A stretch of DNA of 64,000 nucleotides. It comes from DATAXP01 sp963708675. GTDB lineage: Bacteria; Planctomycetota; Planctomycetia; Pirellulales; PNKZ01. Under the pieces are notes generated by a model. The model searched no databases. It was not told the DNA's origin and saw only the letters and a list, made by a program, of their open reading frames with translations. Of the stretch, positions 24,640 to 34,659 are shown in pieces. Position 1 is the stretch's first letter. Every line of letters starts with the position of its first letter. The stretch lies in the NCBI GenBank assembly GCA_963708675.1, contig CAVPTO010000003.1, positions 3,162,001 through 3,226,000 on the forward strand. Direction: 5' to 3'. The translations under genes and the position numbers were made by a program.

Positions 24640-25986
24640 GTGGACAAGATCAAGATTTATCTCGCTGTGCTGAAGAAGCATCACTTCTGGGTGCTCTTGG
24701 GACTGGTCGCCATCGTGTCGCTCGTGACTTGGAGCATGGGCACCCGCCAGGTGCAGGCGAAGTTCGAAGAGAACCAACGTCGCATCAAAGGCGTGTACAC
24801 GACGCTGCTCGGCTTTCAACAGGGCAAGGTTCCGAACGACAAGTACATCAAGGCGCTCGAAACCGAAGAACAAAAAATCAAGCGCCAGGTCGTCAAGGCG
24901 ACCGACGTGGCGTTCAAGTCGCAGCAGAAGGTGCTGCCGTGGCCCGACGCTGTGAAAGCCATCGAGTCGCTGCATCCGACGGATGAAATCTCGCCGATGC
25001 TGCGCGACAACTACCAGAACCTTGTCGCGCGGCCAGACCTGGAACGCATCTTCGAGAAGATTCGTCTCCGCAAGGAGAAGCCCGGCGCGAATCCGATGGG
25101 AGGCGCCGGCCGCGATGTCAAAGAGTTCACGGGCATCGTCGACTGGAAGTTTGAGGATCGCGATCGTTTGATGAAGCGCTACACGATGAACTCGCGTCCG
25201 TCGACGATTCAAGTGCGCGTGGTGCAAGAAGACTTCTGGGCGTTCGAATCGTTGGTCGACATCGTCCTCACACTGAATCACGACGCGACCGACAACGGCA
25301 ACGCGGTCATCAAGCGCATCGAAATGCTCGACTTGGCGCAATGGGCGACACGTCACGCGCAGGAGGCGCCGGGGGCCGAGTTGCAAGGCGTCGAGCTCGA
25401 GAAGCGCGATCCGTCAGGATTCGGCGCGTCGATGGGAGGCGCTGAGAAGGCGCTGGTGCCGTTGCCCGACAAGGCAAGCCAGTCGGGTGAAAAAACGCAG
25501 CAAGATCCGGACTTGATTCTGCTCGACGGTCGATATCTCGATGCGGATAACAAGCCGGTCGGCGCCGAGGCGGCGCTGGGGTATTTCCGCCGTGAAGGTG
25601 GTGGGGCAGGCCCCACGCCTGGCACGCCCCCCTTTGCCGAGTTCAAGCAGATGGCCGTGCTCGTCAAGATTCTGATGGATCAACGTAAGCTGCCCGAGTT
25701 GATGGCCGCCTGCGCGAATTCGCCCTTGCCGATCGAAGTCCGCCAGGTGTTGATGACGTTTACCGACACCGACAACAAGCAAGTGCAAGACCCCGGCGCT
25801 AAGGGTGATCGCAACCCGTTCGATGCCGAGATCGAGATTCGCGGCATCGTTTACATATACAACGAACCGGACGAAAAGCGGCTGGGCACCGGCTCAGCCC
25901 CGAATCCGGCCAAGCGTTCGTTTGGTGTCCCGGTCCCCAGCACAGGCGACGCGGCACCGATGCCGATGCCCGTCCAAGAGTTCTGA
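24640..25986 (+). CDS. Membrane-anchored pilus-operon protein (PilO-like position)
   Basis: 448 residues with a single N-terminal membrane helix (FWVLLGLVAIVSLVTWSMG, about 17-35) and a long periplasmic part predicted as coiled coil then mixed alpha/beta. The start is a GTG at 24640 (VDKIKIYLAVLKK) preceded by GGAAAG; the longer reading frame upstream overlaps pilM and is not gene-like. Topology, size and position between PilM/N and the secretin suggest a PilO counterpart, but I see no family motif. A small palindrome at 25601-25616 is inserted in frame, giving the Gly/Pro-rich EGGGAGPTPGTPP. Spacing to pilM is 38 bp and to the next gene 21 bp, so this is one operon. Confidence 0.65.
   Translation: MDKIKIYLAVLKKHHFWVLLGLVAIVSLVTWSMGTRQVQAKFEENQRRIKGVYTTLLGFQQGKVPNDKYIKALETEEQKIKRQVVKATDVAFKSQQKVLPWPDAVKAIESLHPTDEISPMLRDNYQNLVARPDLERIFEKIRLRKEKPGANPMGGAGRDVKEFTGIVDWKFEDRDRLMKRYTMNSRPSTIQVRVVQEDFWAFESLVDIVLTLNHDATDNGNAVIKRIEMLDLAQWATRHAQEAPGAELQGVELEKRDPSGFGASMGGAEKALVPLPDKASQSGEKTQQDPDLILLDGRYLDADNKPVGAEAALGYFRREGGGAGPTPGTPPFAEFKQMAVLVKILMDQRKLPELMAACANSPLPIEVRQVLMTFTDTDNKQVQDPGAKGDRNPFDAEIEIRGIVYIYNEPDEKRLGTGSAPNPAKRSFGVPVPSTGDAAPMPMPVQEF
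25601..25616. repeat. GTGGGGCAGGCCCCAC palindrome inside the coding sequence
   Basis: Perfect 7-base arms around AG, within a Gly/Pro-rich linker of the pilus-operon gene. It keeps the frame. Confidence 0.55.
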
Positions 25987-26007
25987 TCGCCCGCGGAGTG
26001 ATCGATC

Positions 26008-27670
26008 ATGAAGATGAAAATGAAGTTCAACTCGACAGCGATGAAGGGGTTCTTCATCGAGCATGGCGAGAAGATCGGCTTCTCGTTGGCGGTCATCGCG
26101 CTGCTGTACCTGACATATTCGGCCTTCAAGGTCGGACGATACGACAAGACGCCGGAGAAGATGGCCAACGACGCGCGGATCACGCTCGAGAACATCAACG
26201 ACCCGAGCAACGTGCTCAATCCGCGCGAGCACAACATCATCATGCCACAGCCCGAATACGCCGTGCAGGTCGAAGGCGCGATGACCGAGATCGACGCGAC
26301 GCAATTCGCCATGGTAACGCCGTGGAATGCTCCGCTCCGCGACACGCGCGTTCGGCGTGATGAGCCGGAGTACTTTCCGCCTCGCGGATTGCACTTGGCA
26401 TACGGCTTCGGCGCGGTGGGCGGCAAGGGAGAGAAGGGAAAGTACACTGGTCGTCAGTGGGTCGTCGTGACGGCCGCGGTTCCCTTGGGGGATCAACTTA
26501 CCGAATACCGAAGGCTGTTTGAAAACGCGTTGTTCAACGATCCGACGCTTGATATGCCGCACTACGCGGCGTTCGCCGTAGAACGTGCCGAGGTGAAAGC
26601 CGGAGCGCCCGACGCGGCGGTCGAATGGAAGAACCTCGACGTGGCCGCGATTTATGAAGCAGCTGACCGCGAATTTGCGGCCGAGCGTCCTGATCCGGTC
26701 AATAAGAAATACATCGACACAGCGATAGCAGACTTCTGTCCTCCGCTGGTGGGTAAGCAACTGGGTGACGAAGTTGCGCATCTTCCCGAAGTACCCTTGG
26801 CGATCAACGAGCCGCAGGCCGCTGGCGCACAGCCAAATGCCCCTGCCGCGCCGGCTGCCCAACCTGGCGGAGTTCCACCGGTGCGTCGACGAGGCTTGGG
26901 CGAACCTGCCCGCGAAGAGCCACAACCCGCGGCGGCAGCGGTGCCGGGAGGCAAAGAAGTTGTGCCGCTCGTCCCGACAAAGCTGTTTCGATTCTTCGAC
27001 TACACCGTCGAGCACAACAAGACGTATCGCTATCGCGTCAAGCTGGCGCTGAACAACCCCAACAAAGGCGTCGTCAAACGCTTTTTGAAGAAGCCGGAAC
27101 TCGCCGAAGGCGAAACTCGCGAAACCGACTGGAGCGACCCGAGCGACCTGGTCACCACACCGCCCGACTTCTACATCCTTGCCAGCGACGCCAAAGTCTC
27201 AGCCAGCGCCGCCATCGAACCGCTTGCACGCTTGCTGATCATGCGTTACGTGCAAAACGACGGGGTCGAAGCCCCGTACCGAGGTGCTCAAGGATCGCGG
27301 CACGATGCTCGACTTCTCTGGTGTGTCCGCCGCCGTGCCAGCACCAGGCAACCTGGGTCAGCCGCATTCCGCAATCGTCGACTTCATCACGCACAGCTTG
27401 CTGGTCGACGTGATGGGCGGCGATCAAATGATCGATCCCAAAGGTCGCCGCTTCCGCAGCCCGACCGAAACATTGGTCATGGGCCCCGATGGTCAGCTCG
27501 TGCTGCACAACTCGGTGATCGAAGGATTCAAATACGACGCCAACCGTGGTGGCGGCGCGGCGCCCAGAGCTGCCGAGCCTGAACCCGGCGCTGAACCTGC
27601 CGGTGAAGCGCCAGCCCCGGCCGGCGGCGGCAAGGGTACTTTCGACGATATCTTTGGGCCGAAGAAGTAG
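26008..27670 (+). CDS. Membrane-anchored pilus-operon protein, one frameshift
   Basis: About 553 residues once corrected. It has an N-terminal membrane helix (IGFSLAVIALLYLTYSAF, about 25-42), a periplasmic body, and proline/alanine-rich linkers (about 270-310 and near the C-terminus). No family motif recognised; by position it could do the PilP job of linking the inner-membrane complex to the secretin. After 27275 the straight reading becomes arginine-rich nonsense. Removing one C from GCCCCG (27272-27275) restores VEARTEVLKDRGTMLDFSG and a clean product ending GTFDDIFGPKK at 27670. Translation starts at MKMKMKFNST (ATG 26008). Confidence 0.65.
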
Positions 27671-28168
27671 CGTCCGGTAGGCCGTCATCGCTCTTCACAA
27701 CTGGCGGCTTGCCATCGCCACTTGCGATTTGGCGCGTCATCAATCGTCCGCTACGCGCGAAGCCGCAAGCGGCGGCGCGGCCCGCTTTCTTAAAAGGCTG
27801 CGATCTCTCTTTCTCAGATTGTCGCCCGATAATCGTCATTTCTCATCGGCAACATGACCTTTCTTGGCAAGTGCCCTTGACGGCAATTCGCCAACTCGGG
27901 TATCTAACCCCCGCTTATCTGCCAGTCTCGTTTTCCCTTCGCGTTATGTAACTCACGAACTCGTCATCTAAGGCCCTCGTCATGGGGCACGGCCAACACC
28001 GTGTCAGGCATGTCGAAAGCCTCCGAGCGTGGTCGCCCCGACCGCGTCGCGATTCGTGAAAACCCACCGCCAACTTTAGCCGTCGCAACAGTCGGTCGAA
28101 GAATCGAGGATTCGTCAGCTCAAGCCTGCTTGTTGACGAAACTCGCGTTCTCTCGAAAGGAGATTGTG
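27671..28168. other. 498-bp gap before the secretin gene
   Basis: No gene is apparent. A possible promoter, TTGACG (27877-27882) and TATCTA (27901-27906) with an 18-base spacer, is weak at -10. An AAAGGAG ribosome binding site at 28157-28163 precedes the chosen secretin start. The sequence is less GC-rich than its surroundings. Confidence 0.35.
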
Positions 28169-31100
28169 TTGAATACGACGCCTCGAACCCTCATCCTGTG
28201 CCTTGCTGCAATCGCGGCACTGCGTTCGGGGTCAGCCCATGCCGCAATGCACTTGGCAATCGCCACGGAGCTGTCGGCGTCGGCTGTCACTCAACATGCG
28301 TTGGATGACGATGCTCCCGAGGTGCAACGTCTCAAGGTCGCCGACCTTTTGAAGCGCGCTCGCACCGCGATGCAAGAGGGTGATTGGAACACGGCCGAGT
28401 CGCTCACCTCGCGTGCCGAGGCGTTCAACGTCAGCTTTCCCCTGATGTACTTCGGCGACACGCCGAAGAAGGCTCGCCGCGATTTGGATCGTGCGCGTCC
28501 GGCCGGCGCGTTGCCGAGCGAGCGCTTCGTCGCGCCGACGCTCGAAGAGAATCCGGCAGGAATCGCGCGACCGAACGCGCCTTCAGCCGAAGCCGCTCCG
28601 CCAGCCGCTCCCGTGAAGAAGAACGGGGTGCCTGGCGCCGGTTCGCCGAACATCGGCTCAGCGAATAGTGGAGCAGCGAACATTGGAACAACAACGACGG
28701 GCGACATCACGCTGGCCGACAACCGTGTGCAAGCTCGCTCATATCTGACCAAGGGTCGCGCCGAGTTGGCCCGCGGCAATCTGACGGGCGCCACGCACTG
28801 GTGCGAGAAGGCGATGGAAACGGCCGCCGAGTTCGGCGCCGACGAAGACTCGCCCGAGAAGCTGGTGCTCGACATCCAACGCGCCGGGGGCAAGGTCGCC
28901 AACGCCAAGACGAACGGTAACGGCAAGGCCCCCGCCGCCGGCCCATTCCCCGATCAATCGCCTTTCGCGCAGCCTGCCGCTCGCACCCCTCCCGCCACCG
29001 GCGGCGACACGCCCAGCCTGCTCACTCGCGAATCGTGGCCGGGCAACACGCCGTCAACGCTTGCTCCGCCAGGCGCTCATCCGTTGCAGCCTGCGATGCC
29101 GCAGTTGCTCGCAGGTCCGCCGGCCGCCGAACCCGTGAATCCCATCGCCGCTGCTGCGCCGCCGATGACCGCTGCCCCGACGACCGCTGCCGCTGCGACC
29201 GACGATCAACGTCGCGCCCAAAGCGACGGCATGCTTTGGGCCGCGCGTCGTGCGCTGGCTGTCGGCGACGTCCGACGTGCGAGCGAAGCGCTCGCTCAGG
29301 CCAAGGAACTCGGCGTCCGCTACGAGTTCCATGAAGATTCGCCCGCGAAGGTTGAAGCCGCCATCACGCGCTACGCCGACCTGGTTCAACTCAAAGACAA
29401 GGACAGCGACGCGTATCGTCGCCGTTACGCCGACCTGCAAATGCAGCAGGCCGAAGATTTGCTCCGCTGGCGCGACTTCGATGAAGCCGAACGCCTGGCG
29501 ACCGAGGCCAAGCGTCGCGGCGTCGCTTACACGCCGTTCGAGAACAATCCCGATGCGATGCTGAAGCGCATTGCCGAAGCTCGCAAGACAGGCAACGTTG
29601 CGAGCGTTGCAAGTTCGCCGTCGGGCGCGCCTGCTCAGGCGCCGCGACTGAGTGCCGCCATGCCAACCGCTACGGCGCCGATCGCGCCTCCGCCGGCCGC
29701 GAACCCTGCCGCCGCGCCGCCGTCCGCCGCCACTTCGGCAAACCTCGCTCAACAAAAGGCTCAGGCTCTCGACCTCGTTCGGCAAGCGCGTGCGGCACTC
29801 GCCAGCAACGATCTTGCGAAGGCCGAAGCCTTGGCGCGGCAGGCCGAAGCGCTCGGTGTTCCCGACGACGCGTTCGCCGCGCAAGACGATCGCGCTTGGC
29901 TCGTCATGTTCCAAATCCAGAAGGCTCGCCGCGCGACCGCACGCACGCCGTCAGCAGCTCAGGCGACCGATCAGGTGCAACCGGCTCAGGCCATCGTCCC
30001 GGCCGACGCCTCGGCCGCTCAGGCTCAAGCGGCCAAGTTGGCGATCTACGAACCTCAAAACGACGCGACTCGCAACGTGCCGGCCAGCGCTCAGGCGCCG
30101 GTCGCACACCCGTCGGCCGCCGCGAATCCTAACGCACCGCAAAACGCCAGGACAACGACATCGCCGCCCGCCACGCCTGCTGCAACCACCTGGGTCGACA
30201 ACGGCCAAAGCGTCGGCGTCGCGTTGTTCCTACAAGGTGAAGAGGCGCTGCGACGTCACGACGTCAAAACCGCACAAGCTCTGTTCAAAGAGGCGGCCAA
30301 TCATCGCCAAGACCTCGACGTCGATATGCAGCAGCGTTTGCAAGATCGGCTGCAGATCGTCGCCCAGGGGCCAGCCGTGCTGCCTGACCCCAACGACGGC
30401 GGGTTGATGAAAGAAGCCGCTGGCCAGGAGCAGCTCAAGGTTCGTCGCGCGAACGACGAGGTGAATCGCCAAATCGCGATGGCTCGTAAACTTCAGGAGT
30501 CTGATCCGAAGCAAGCGGCCGCGGTGCTCGAACAAGCCCGACGTTTCATCGAAACCGCGTCGCTCGATACGCCGACGACCGACATGCTGCTGCGTCGCGT
30601 CGACCGCAACGTCGACGAGTTGCAGAAGTATGTCGACGCCAACAAGGCGCGCATCGAGCTCGACGAACGCAACCGCACGGTGAAGGACGAAATCGACCGC
30701 AACATGCAGGTTAAGGTCGAGGTCCAAGAAAAAATCGCGAAGATCGTCGACGAGTTCAACGATCTGATGGACCAGCGACGCTACGCCGAGGCCGAGTTGC
30801 TGGCCAAGAAGGCCTTCGAGTTGGCCCCGCGCGAGCCGGTGGTGATGCAAATCCGCCGCCAGGCTGCGTTCGTCCGCGCCACGCAAAACGCGCAGGAAAT
30901 CGAAATCCTGAAACGTGACGGCTTCGTCCGGATGGAAGAGTCGACCGAGATGGCGGCCATTCCGTGGGACGACACCGGCAAGAGCATGCAGTTCGGTAAA
31001 GACTGGAATGACATCAACAAGCGTCGCAAGGAATGGTACGCGAACAATAAGGGCTACAAGCGCTCCGAGCGCGAGATCGAAATCGAGCAACGTCTGAAGA

Positions 31101-32980
31101 CGCCTGTCTCGTTGCAGTTCAAAGACGCGCCGCTCGAAGAGGTGATGCGTCACCTGGCCAAGCTGGCCAACGTGAGCATCTATCTCGACCCCCGCGGACT
31201 GGCCGAGGAAGCGGTCGACACAAGCACGCCGATCACGATCGACCTGACGCACGAGATCTCGTTGAAGAGTGCACTGAGCCTGATCCTCGAGCCGTTGCAT
31301 CTCAGCTACGTGATCAAAGACGAAGTGTTGAAGATCACCAGCGAGCAGTTGCGTGACGGCGAAGTTTACACCGTCACCTACAACGTCGCGGACCTTGTGA
31401 TCCCGATTCCGAACTTCATGCCCAACGGCAACATGGGCCTCAGCGGCGCGTTGCGCGATGCCCAGGCAGCACTGAATCCCGGCGGTGTCATGGGCGCTGG
31501 AAACAGCATGCCGTTGGCAGCCATGGCAAGCCCGAACGGCTCGGACTCGAACGCGATGGTCGACCCGAAGATTCTCGCGCAGTTCGGCGGCGGTGGTGGT
31601 GGAATCACCGGCTTCGGCGGCATGGGTCGTGGCGGCGGAGCCACCGGCGTGCCGCAGAACATTCCTTTCGGCGGTCCTGGCGGCATGGGCGGCGGCGTCC
31701 AGCCCGACTTCGAAAGCCTGATCGAACTCATCACCGCCACGATCGCTCCTACAACGTGGTCCGACGTCGGCGGCGCGGGTGCTGTGAAGCAGTTTGCCGG
31801 CAACCTGAGCCTCGTCGTCAGCCAAACACAGGAAGTACACGAGCAGATTTCCGATTTGCTCGAACAGCTCCGTCGTCTGCAAGACTTGCAGGTCACGATC
31901 GAAGTCCGCTTCATCTCGCTCAGCGACACGTTCTACGAAAAGATGGGCGTGCAGTTCGACATGAACAACGGAAGCGGTGTGAACGGCAACCAGGCGGCGA
32001 GTTCGTTCTCGCTGACCCAAACGGGCGTGTCGAAGAATCCGTTGACGGGCACCTCCATCAACGGCACAACACCGACGTCGTCGTTCAGCAGCAGTAACGC
32101 TGTCACCGTTGGTCTTGCCTCGCCGTCGAATCCGTCGTCGGGTTTTCCCGCGGGTCAAGTGCCCAACTTCTCGAACGACCTTGAGATTCCGTTCCTGCAG
32201 AATAGCTTCTCGCAAACCTTGCCGACGCAGCGACTGTTCAACTACACCGGCGTCGGAGCCTCGGGTGGTGCGACGCTCGGCTTCGCGATTCTCAGCAACC
32301 TCGAAGCCTACTTCTTCATGGAAGCGGTGCAGAACGACATCCGCACGAACATTCTGCAAGCTCCGAAGGTCACGCTGTTCAACGGTCAACAAGCGTTCGT
32401 GTCAGACACCACGCAAAGCCCGTTCGTCATCAGCGTCATCCCCGTCGTCGGCGACTTTGCCGCGGCACAACAGCCCGTCATTGTCGTGCTGTCTGAAGGA
32501 ACGTTCCTGACCGTGCAGGCCGTCGTGTCGAGCGATCGCCGCTTCGTGCGTCTGACAGTCGTGCCATTCTTCAGCCAGATTGGCGACGTGAACACGTTCA
32601 CCTTCACGGGTTCGTCGTCCAACACGCGAACCTCGAGTGCAGACGGCCCCGAAGGCGCGACGACTTCGCGCAACGCCTCGGCCTCGTCGAGCGCTGAAGC
32701 CACAACCGTGCAGTTGCCGCAGTTTGCTTTCCAAACGGTTACCACGACCGTCAGCGTTCCCGACGGCGGCACCGTGCTGCTCGGTGGCATCAAGCGACTC
32801 ACCGAAGAACGCAAAGAGGACGGCGTGCCGATCCTCAACAAGCTGCCGTACGTCAACCGCTTGTTCAACAACATCAGCACCGGCCGCGTCACCTCGAGCC
32901 TCATGATGATGGTCACGCCGCGGATCATCATTCAGGAAGAGGAAGAAGCGCTGTTGGGCGTGATGCCGAACTCGCCGTAG
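28169..32980 (+). CDS. Giant TPR-containing secretin (PilQ/GspD superfamily)
   Basis: 1603 residues, roughly twice an ordinary PilQ. Signal peptide (TPRTLILCLAAIAALRSGSAHA). About six spaced TPR-like helical repeats follow (near residues 60, 189, 354, 425, 533 and 683). Each resembles ARxALxxGDxxxAexLaxxAxxLGV followed by a proline motif, and they are separated by Ala/Pro-rich linkers. A coiled-coil region (about 740-950) leads to an N0/STN-type domain (VSLQFKDAPLEEVMRHL, about 975), a Gly/Met-rich loop (about 1120-1180), an N-domain (LSLVVSQTQEVHEQISDLL) and the secretin barrel (about 1250-1590) with VPDGGTVLLGG (about 1530) and MMMVTPRIIIQEEE. It forms the outer-membrane channel for a pilus or secretion system. 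Start TTG 28169 is set by the AAAGGAG; a longer frame runs upstream to 28001 without features. Confidence 0.88.
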   Translation: MNTTPRTLILCLAAIAALRSGSAHAAMHLAIATELSASAVTQHALDDDAPEVQRLKVADLLKRARTAMQEGDWNTAESLTSRAEAFNVSFPLMYFGDTPKKARRDLDRARPAGALPSERFVAPTLEENPAGIARPNAPSAEAAPPAAPVKKNGVPGAGSPNIGSANSGAANIGTTTTGDITLADNRVQARSYLTKGRAELARGNLTGATHWCEKAMETAAEFGADEDSPEKLVLDIQRAGGKVANAKTNGNGKAPAAGPFPDQSPFAQPAARTPPATGGDTPSLLTRESWPGNTPSTLAPPGAHPLQPAMPQLLAGPPAAEPVNPIAAAAPPMTAAPTTAAAATDDQRRAQSDGMLWAARRALAVGDVRRASEALAQAKELGVRYEFHEDSPAKVEAAITRYADLVQLKDKDSDAYRRRYADLQMQQAEDLLRWRDFDEAERLATEAKRRGVAYTPFENNPDAMLKRIAEARKTGNVASVASSPSGAPAQAPRLSAAMPTATAPIAPPPAANPAAAPPSAATSANLAQQKAQALDLVRQARAALASNDLAKAEALARQAEALGVPDDAFAAQDDRAWLVMFQIQKARRATARTPSAAQATDQVQPAQAIVPADASAAQAQAAKLAIYEPQNDATRNVPASAQAPVAHPSAAANPNAPQNARTTTSPPATPAATTWVDNGQSVGVALFLQGEEALRRHDVKTAQALFKEAANHRQDLDVDMQQRLQDRLQIVAQGPAVLPDPNDGGLMKEAAGQEQLKVRRANDEVNRQIAMARKLQESDPKQAAAVLEQARRFIETASLDTPTTDMLLRRVDRNVDELQKYVDANKARIELDERNRTVKDEIDRNMQVKVEVQEKIAKIVDEFNDLMDQRRYAEAELLAKKAFELAPREPVVMQIRRQAAFVRATQNAQEIEILKRDGFVRMEESTEMAAIPWDDTGKSMQFGKDWNDINKRRKEWYANNKGYKRSEREIEIEQRLKTPVSLQFKDAPLEEVMRHLAKLANVSIYLDPRGLAEEAVDTSTPITIDLTHEISLKSALSLILEPLHLSYVIKDEVLKITSEQLRDGEVYTVTYNVADLVIPIPNFMPNGNMGLSGALRDAQAALNPGGVMGAGNSMPLAAMASPNGSDSNAMVDPKILAQFGGGGGGITGFGGMGRGGGATGVPQNIPFGGPGGMGGGVQPDFESLIELITATIAPTTWSDVGGAGAVKQFAGNLSLVVSQTQEVHEQISDLLEQLRRLQDLQVTIEVRFISLSDTFYEKMGVQFDMNNGSGVNGNQAASSFSLTQTGVSKNPLTGTSINGTTPTSSFSSSNAVTVGLASPSNPSSGFPAGQVPNFSNDLEIPFLQNSFSQTLPTQRLFNYTGVGASGGATLGFAILSNLEAYFFMEAVQNDIRTNILQAPKVTLFNGQQAFVSDTTQSPFVISVIPVVGDFAAAQQPVIVVLSEGTFLTVQAVVSSDRRFVRLTVVPFFSQIGDVNTFTFTGSSSNTRTSSADGPEGATTSRNASASSSAEATTVQLPQFAFQTVTTTVSVPDGGTVLLGGIKRLTEERKEDGVPILNKLPYVNRLFNNISTGRVTSSLMMMVTPRIIIQEEEEALLGVMPNSP

Positions 32981-33136
32981 GCGGAGAGACGGTAGATGGC
33001 AGTAAGCAGACGCCAGTAAAAGACTGCGCTGCTAGCGGCGCTGCCATCGCTTGCCTCTTTGCGGTTCTCTCCGTTGTCGGTTTTCAATACACTCTGCCGA
33101 CTTCTGCATTCATATCGTTCTGACTTCTGACTTCCG

Positions 33137-33574
33137 ATGCTCACAGTCTTCACCAACGGCTGCTTCGATCTGCTCCACCCGGGACACGTCGATTTGCTCG
33201 AACGCTGCCGGGCGCTCGGCGACCGCCTGATCGTTGGCCTGAACAGCGACGCGTCGGTGCGAAACCTCAAGGGGCCGCACAAGCCTTACATCCGCGAGCA
33301 AGACCGACGTCGCATGTTGCTGGCCCTTAAAGCCGTCGATGAAGTGATGATCTTCGACGATCCGACGCCGATGGCGCTCATCGAACGCGTGCGGCCCGAC
33401 GTACTCGTCAAAGGCGGCGACTGGGCGGAGCATCAAATCATCGGCGCCGAATTCGTTCGCAGCTACGGCGGACAGGTCCATTCGCTCGACTTGCTGCCCG
33501 GTTTCTCGACCACCTCGATCGCTTCCGACATCGCACGCAAGCTCAACGGGCAGCCGTGGCGCAAAGCATCCTGA
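33137..33574 (+). CDS. rfaE2: D-glycero-beta-D-manno-heptose 1-phosphate adenylyltransferase
   Basis: 145 residues, matching the stand-alone nucleotidyltransferase half of HldE. It activates heptose-1-phosphate to ADP-heptose for LPS core synthesis in the cytoplasm. Motifs: FTNGCFDLLHPGHVDLLERC (the HxGH element) at the start, LKGPHKPYIREQDRR and the C-terminal GFSTTSIASDI. The kinase half (HldA) is not present here. Its end overlaps the next glycosyltransferase gene by 19 bases, so the two are coupled. Confidence 0.93.
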   Translation: MLTVFTNGCFDLLHPGHVDLLERCRALGDRLIVGLNSDASVRNLKGPHKPYIREQDRRRMLLALKAVDEVMIFDDPTPMALIERVRPDVLVKGGDWAEHQIIGAEFVRSYGGQVHSLDLLPGFSTTSIASDIARKLNGQPWRKAS

Positions 33575-34659
33575 TCGTGAAGCTCAGTTCGATGGGCGAC
33601 GTGCTGCACACGTTGCCCGCGGCGCAAGCGCTGCGTCTTCGCTTTCCGCACGCGCGCCTCGTTTGGGCCGTCGAACACGCTCATGCGGAACTGCTCGCAA
33701 GGCAGCCGTTCCTCGACGACACGATTGTGTGGCAACGTGGCCAACGCGGCGGATTCGGCGACTTCGTGCGTCGCCTGCGCAGCGAACGTTGGGATCTTGC
33801 GATCGACTTCCAGGGCCTGTTCCGCAGCGGATTGGTCACACGGCTCAGCGGCGCCCGCCAGCGCCTCGGCTTTCAACCGGCACGTGAGTTGGCAGGCATC
33901 TTCTACAACCGTCGGCATCGCCTGACGACACTCGATCGTCACGCGGTCGATCGTTCGCTGGACCTCGTCGCTTCACTTGGTGCGACGATGCCGGGCACGC
34001 CGCTCGATCGACCTTACGTCGCGCATCGCCCGCCGACGCTCACGACTCCCGGCCATGAGTTGTTTCCGCTCTTCCCGAGCATGACCGATCGTCGCCAAGT
34101 CGACGATTGGCGATTGCAGCATCGCGTCGATCGCAACGAAAAGGTCGTTCTGCTCAATCCGCATTGCCGGCGACCGGCGAACTTGTGGCCGATTGAACAC
34201 TTTGTCGAGCTGGCACGGCGGCTGGCGAAGATGGTGCGCGTTCGCGTGGCCATCATCGGTGGTGCAGCCGCGAGGCCGCTCGGCGATCGCATTGCCGAGG
34301 CATGTCCAAGCGTCCTACGTGCCGACGGGGCGTTCACGCTTCTCGGCTCCGCCGAGTTGATCTCACGTTCGGCCGTTCTCGTGACCGGTGACACGGGGCC
34401 GATGCACCTCGCCGCCGCCGTGGGCACGCCGACCGTTGCGATGCTCGGGGCGACGAACCCCGTGCGCACGGGGCCCTACGCCTCGAACGCCATCGTGCTG
34501 CACAAGCACCTTCCGTGCTCGCCGTGCCTGGCGAAGACCTGCCCGCTGAAACACGAACCGCCGCTATGTCAGCAACAAATCACCGTCGACGAAGTCTATA
34601 ACGCCGTCGTCAGCCAACTGCATTTCGAGCCCGCCAGCTTTCTGCGGAGATCGGCGTGA
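33556..34659 (+). CDS. Family 9 glycosyltransferase, heptosyltransferase-like
   Basis: 367 residues, GTG start at 33556 within the upstream gene. It opens with ILIVKLSSMGDVLHTLPAAQAL, the standard GT9 ADP-heptose glycosyltransferase N-terminus. VLLNPHCRRPANLWPIEHFVELARRL and VTGDTGPMHLAAAVGTPTVAMLGATNP are the second-domain donor-binding motifs. A cysteine group near the end (CSPCLAKTCPLKHEPPLC) is also typical. With rfaE2 it indicates heptose transfer to an LPS inner core. Whether it acts first (WaaC) or second (WaaF) cannot be told. Confidence 0.9.
   Translation: MAQSILIVKLSSMGDVLHTLPAAQALRLRFPHARLVWAVEHAHAELLARQPFLDDTIVWQRGQRGGFGDFVRRLRSERWDLAIDFQGLFRSGLVTRLSGARQRLGFQPARELAGIFYNRRHRLTTLDRHAVDRSLDLVASLGATMPGTPLDRPYVAHRPPTLTTPGHELFPLFPSMTDRRQVDDWRLQHRVDRNEKVVLLNPHCRRPANLWPIEHFVELARRLAKMVRVRVAIIGGAAARPLGDRIAEACPSVLRADGAFTLLGSAELISRSAVLVTGDTGPMHLAAAVGTPTVAMLGATNPVRTGPYASNAIVLHKHLPCSPCLAKTCPLKHEPPLCQQQITVDEVYNAVVSQLHFEPASFLRRSA

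Noticed and set aside
27262..27284. Programmed frameshift at 27272
   Set aside because: Only a C-run and a small palindrome are present, with no slippery heptamer or downstream pseudoknot I can support; a one-base homopolymer error is simpler.
30230..32392. 720-codon open frame antisense to the secretin gene
   Set aside because: Shadow of the secretin reading frame; no domain and skewed composition.
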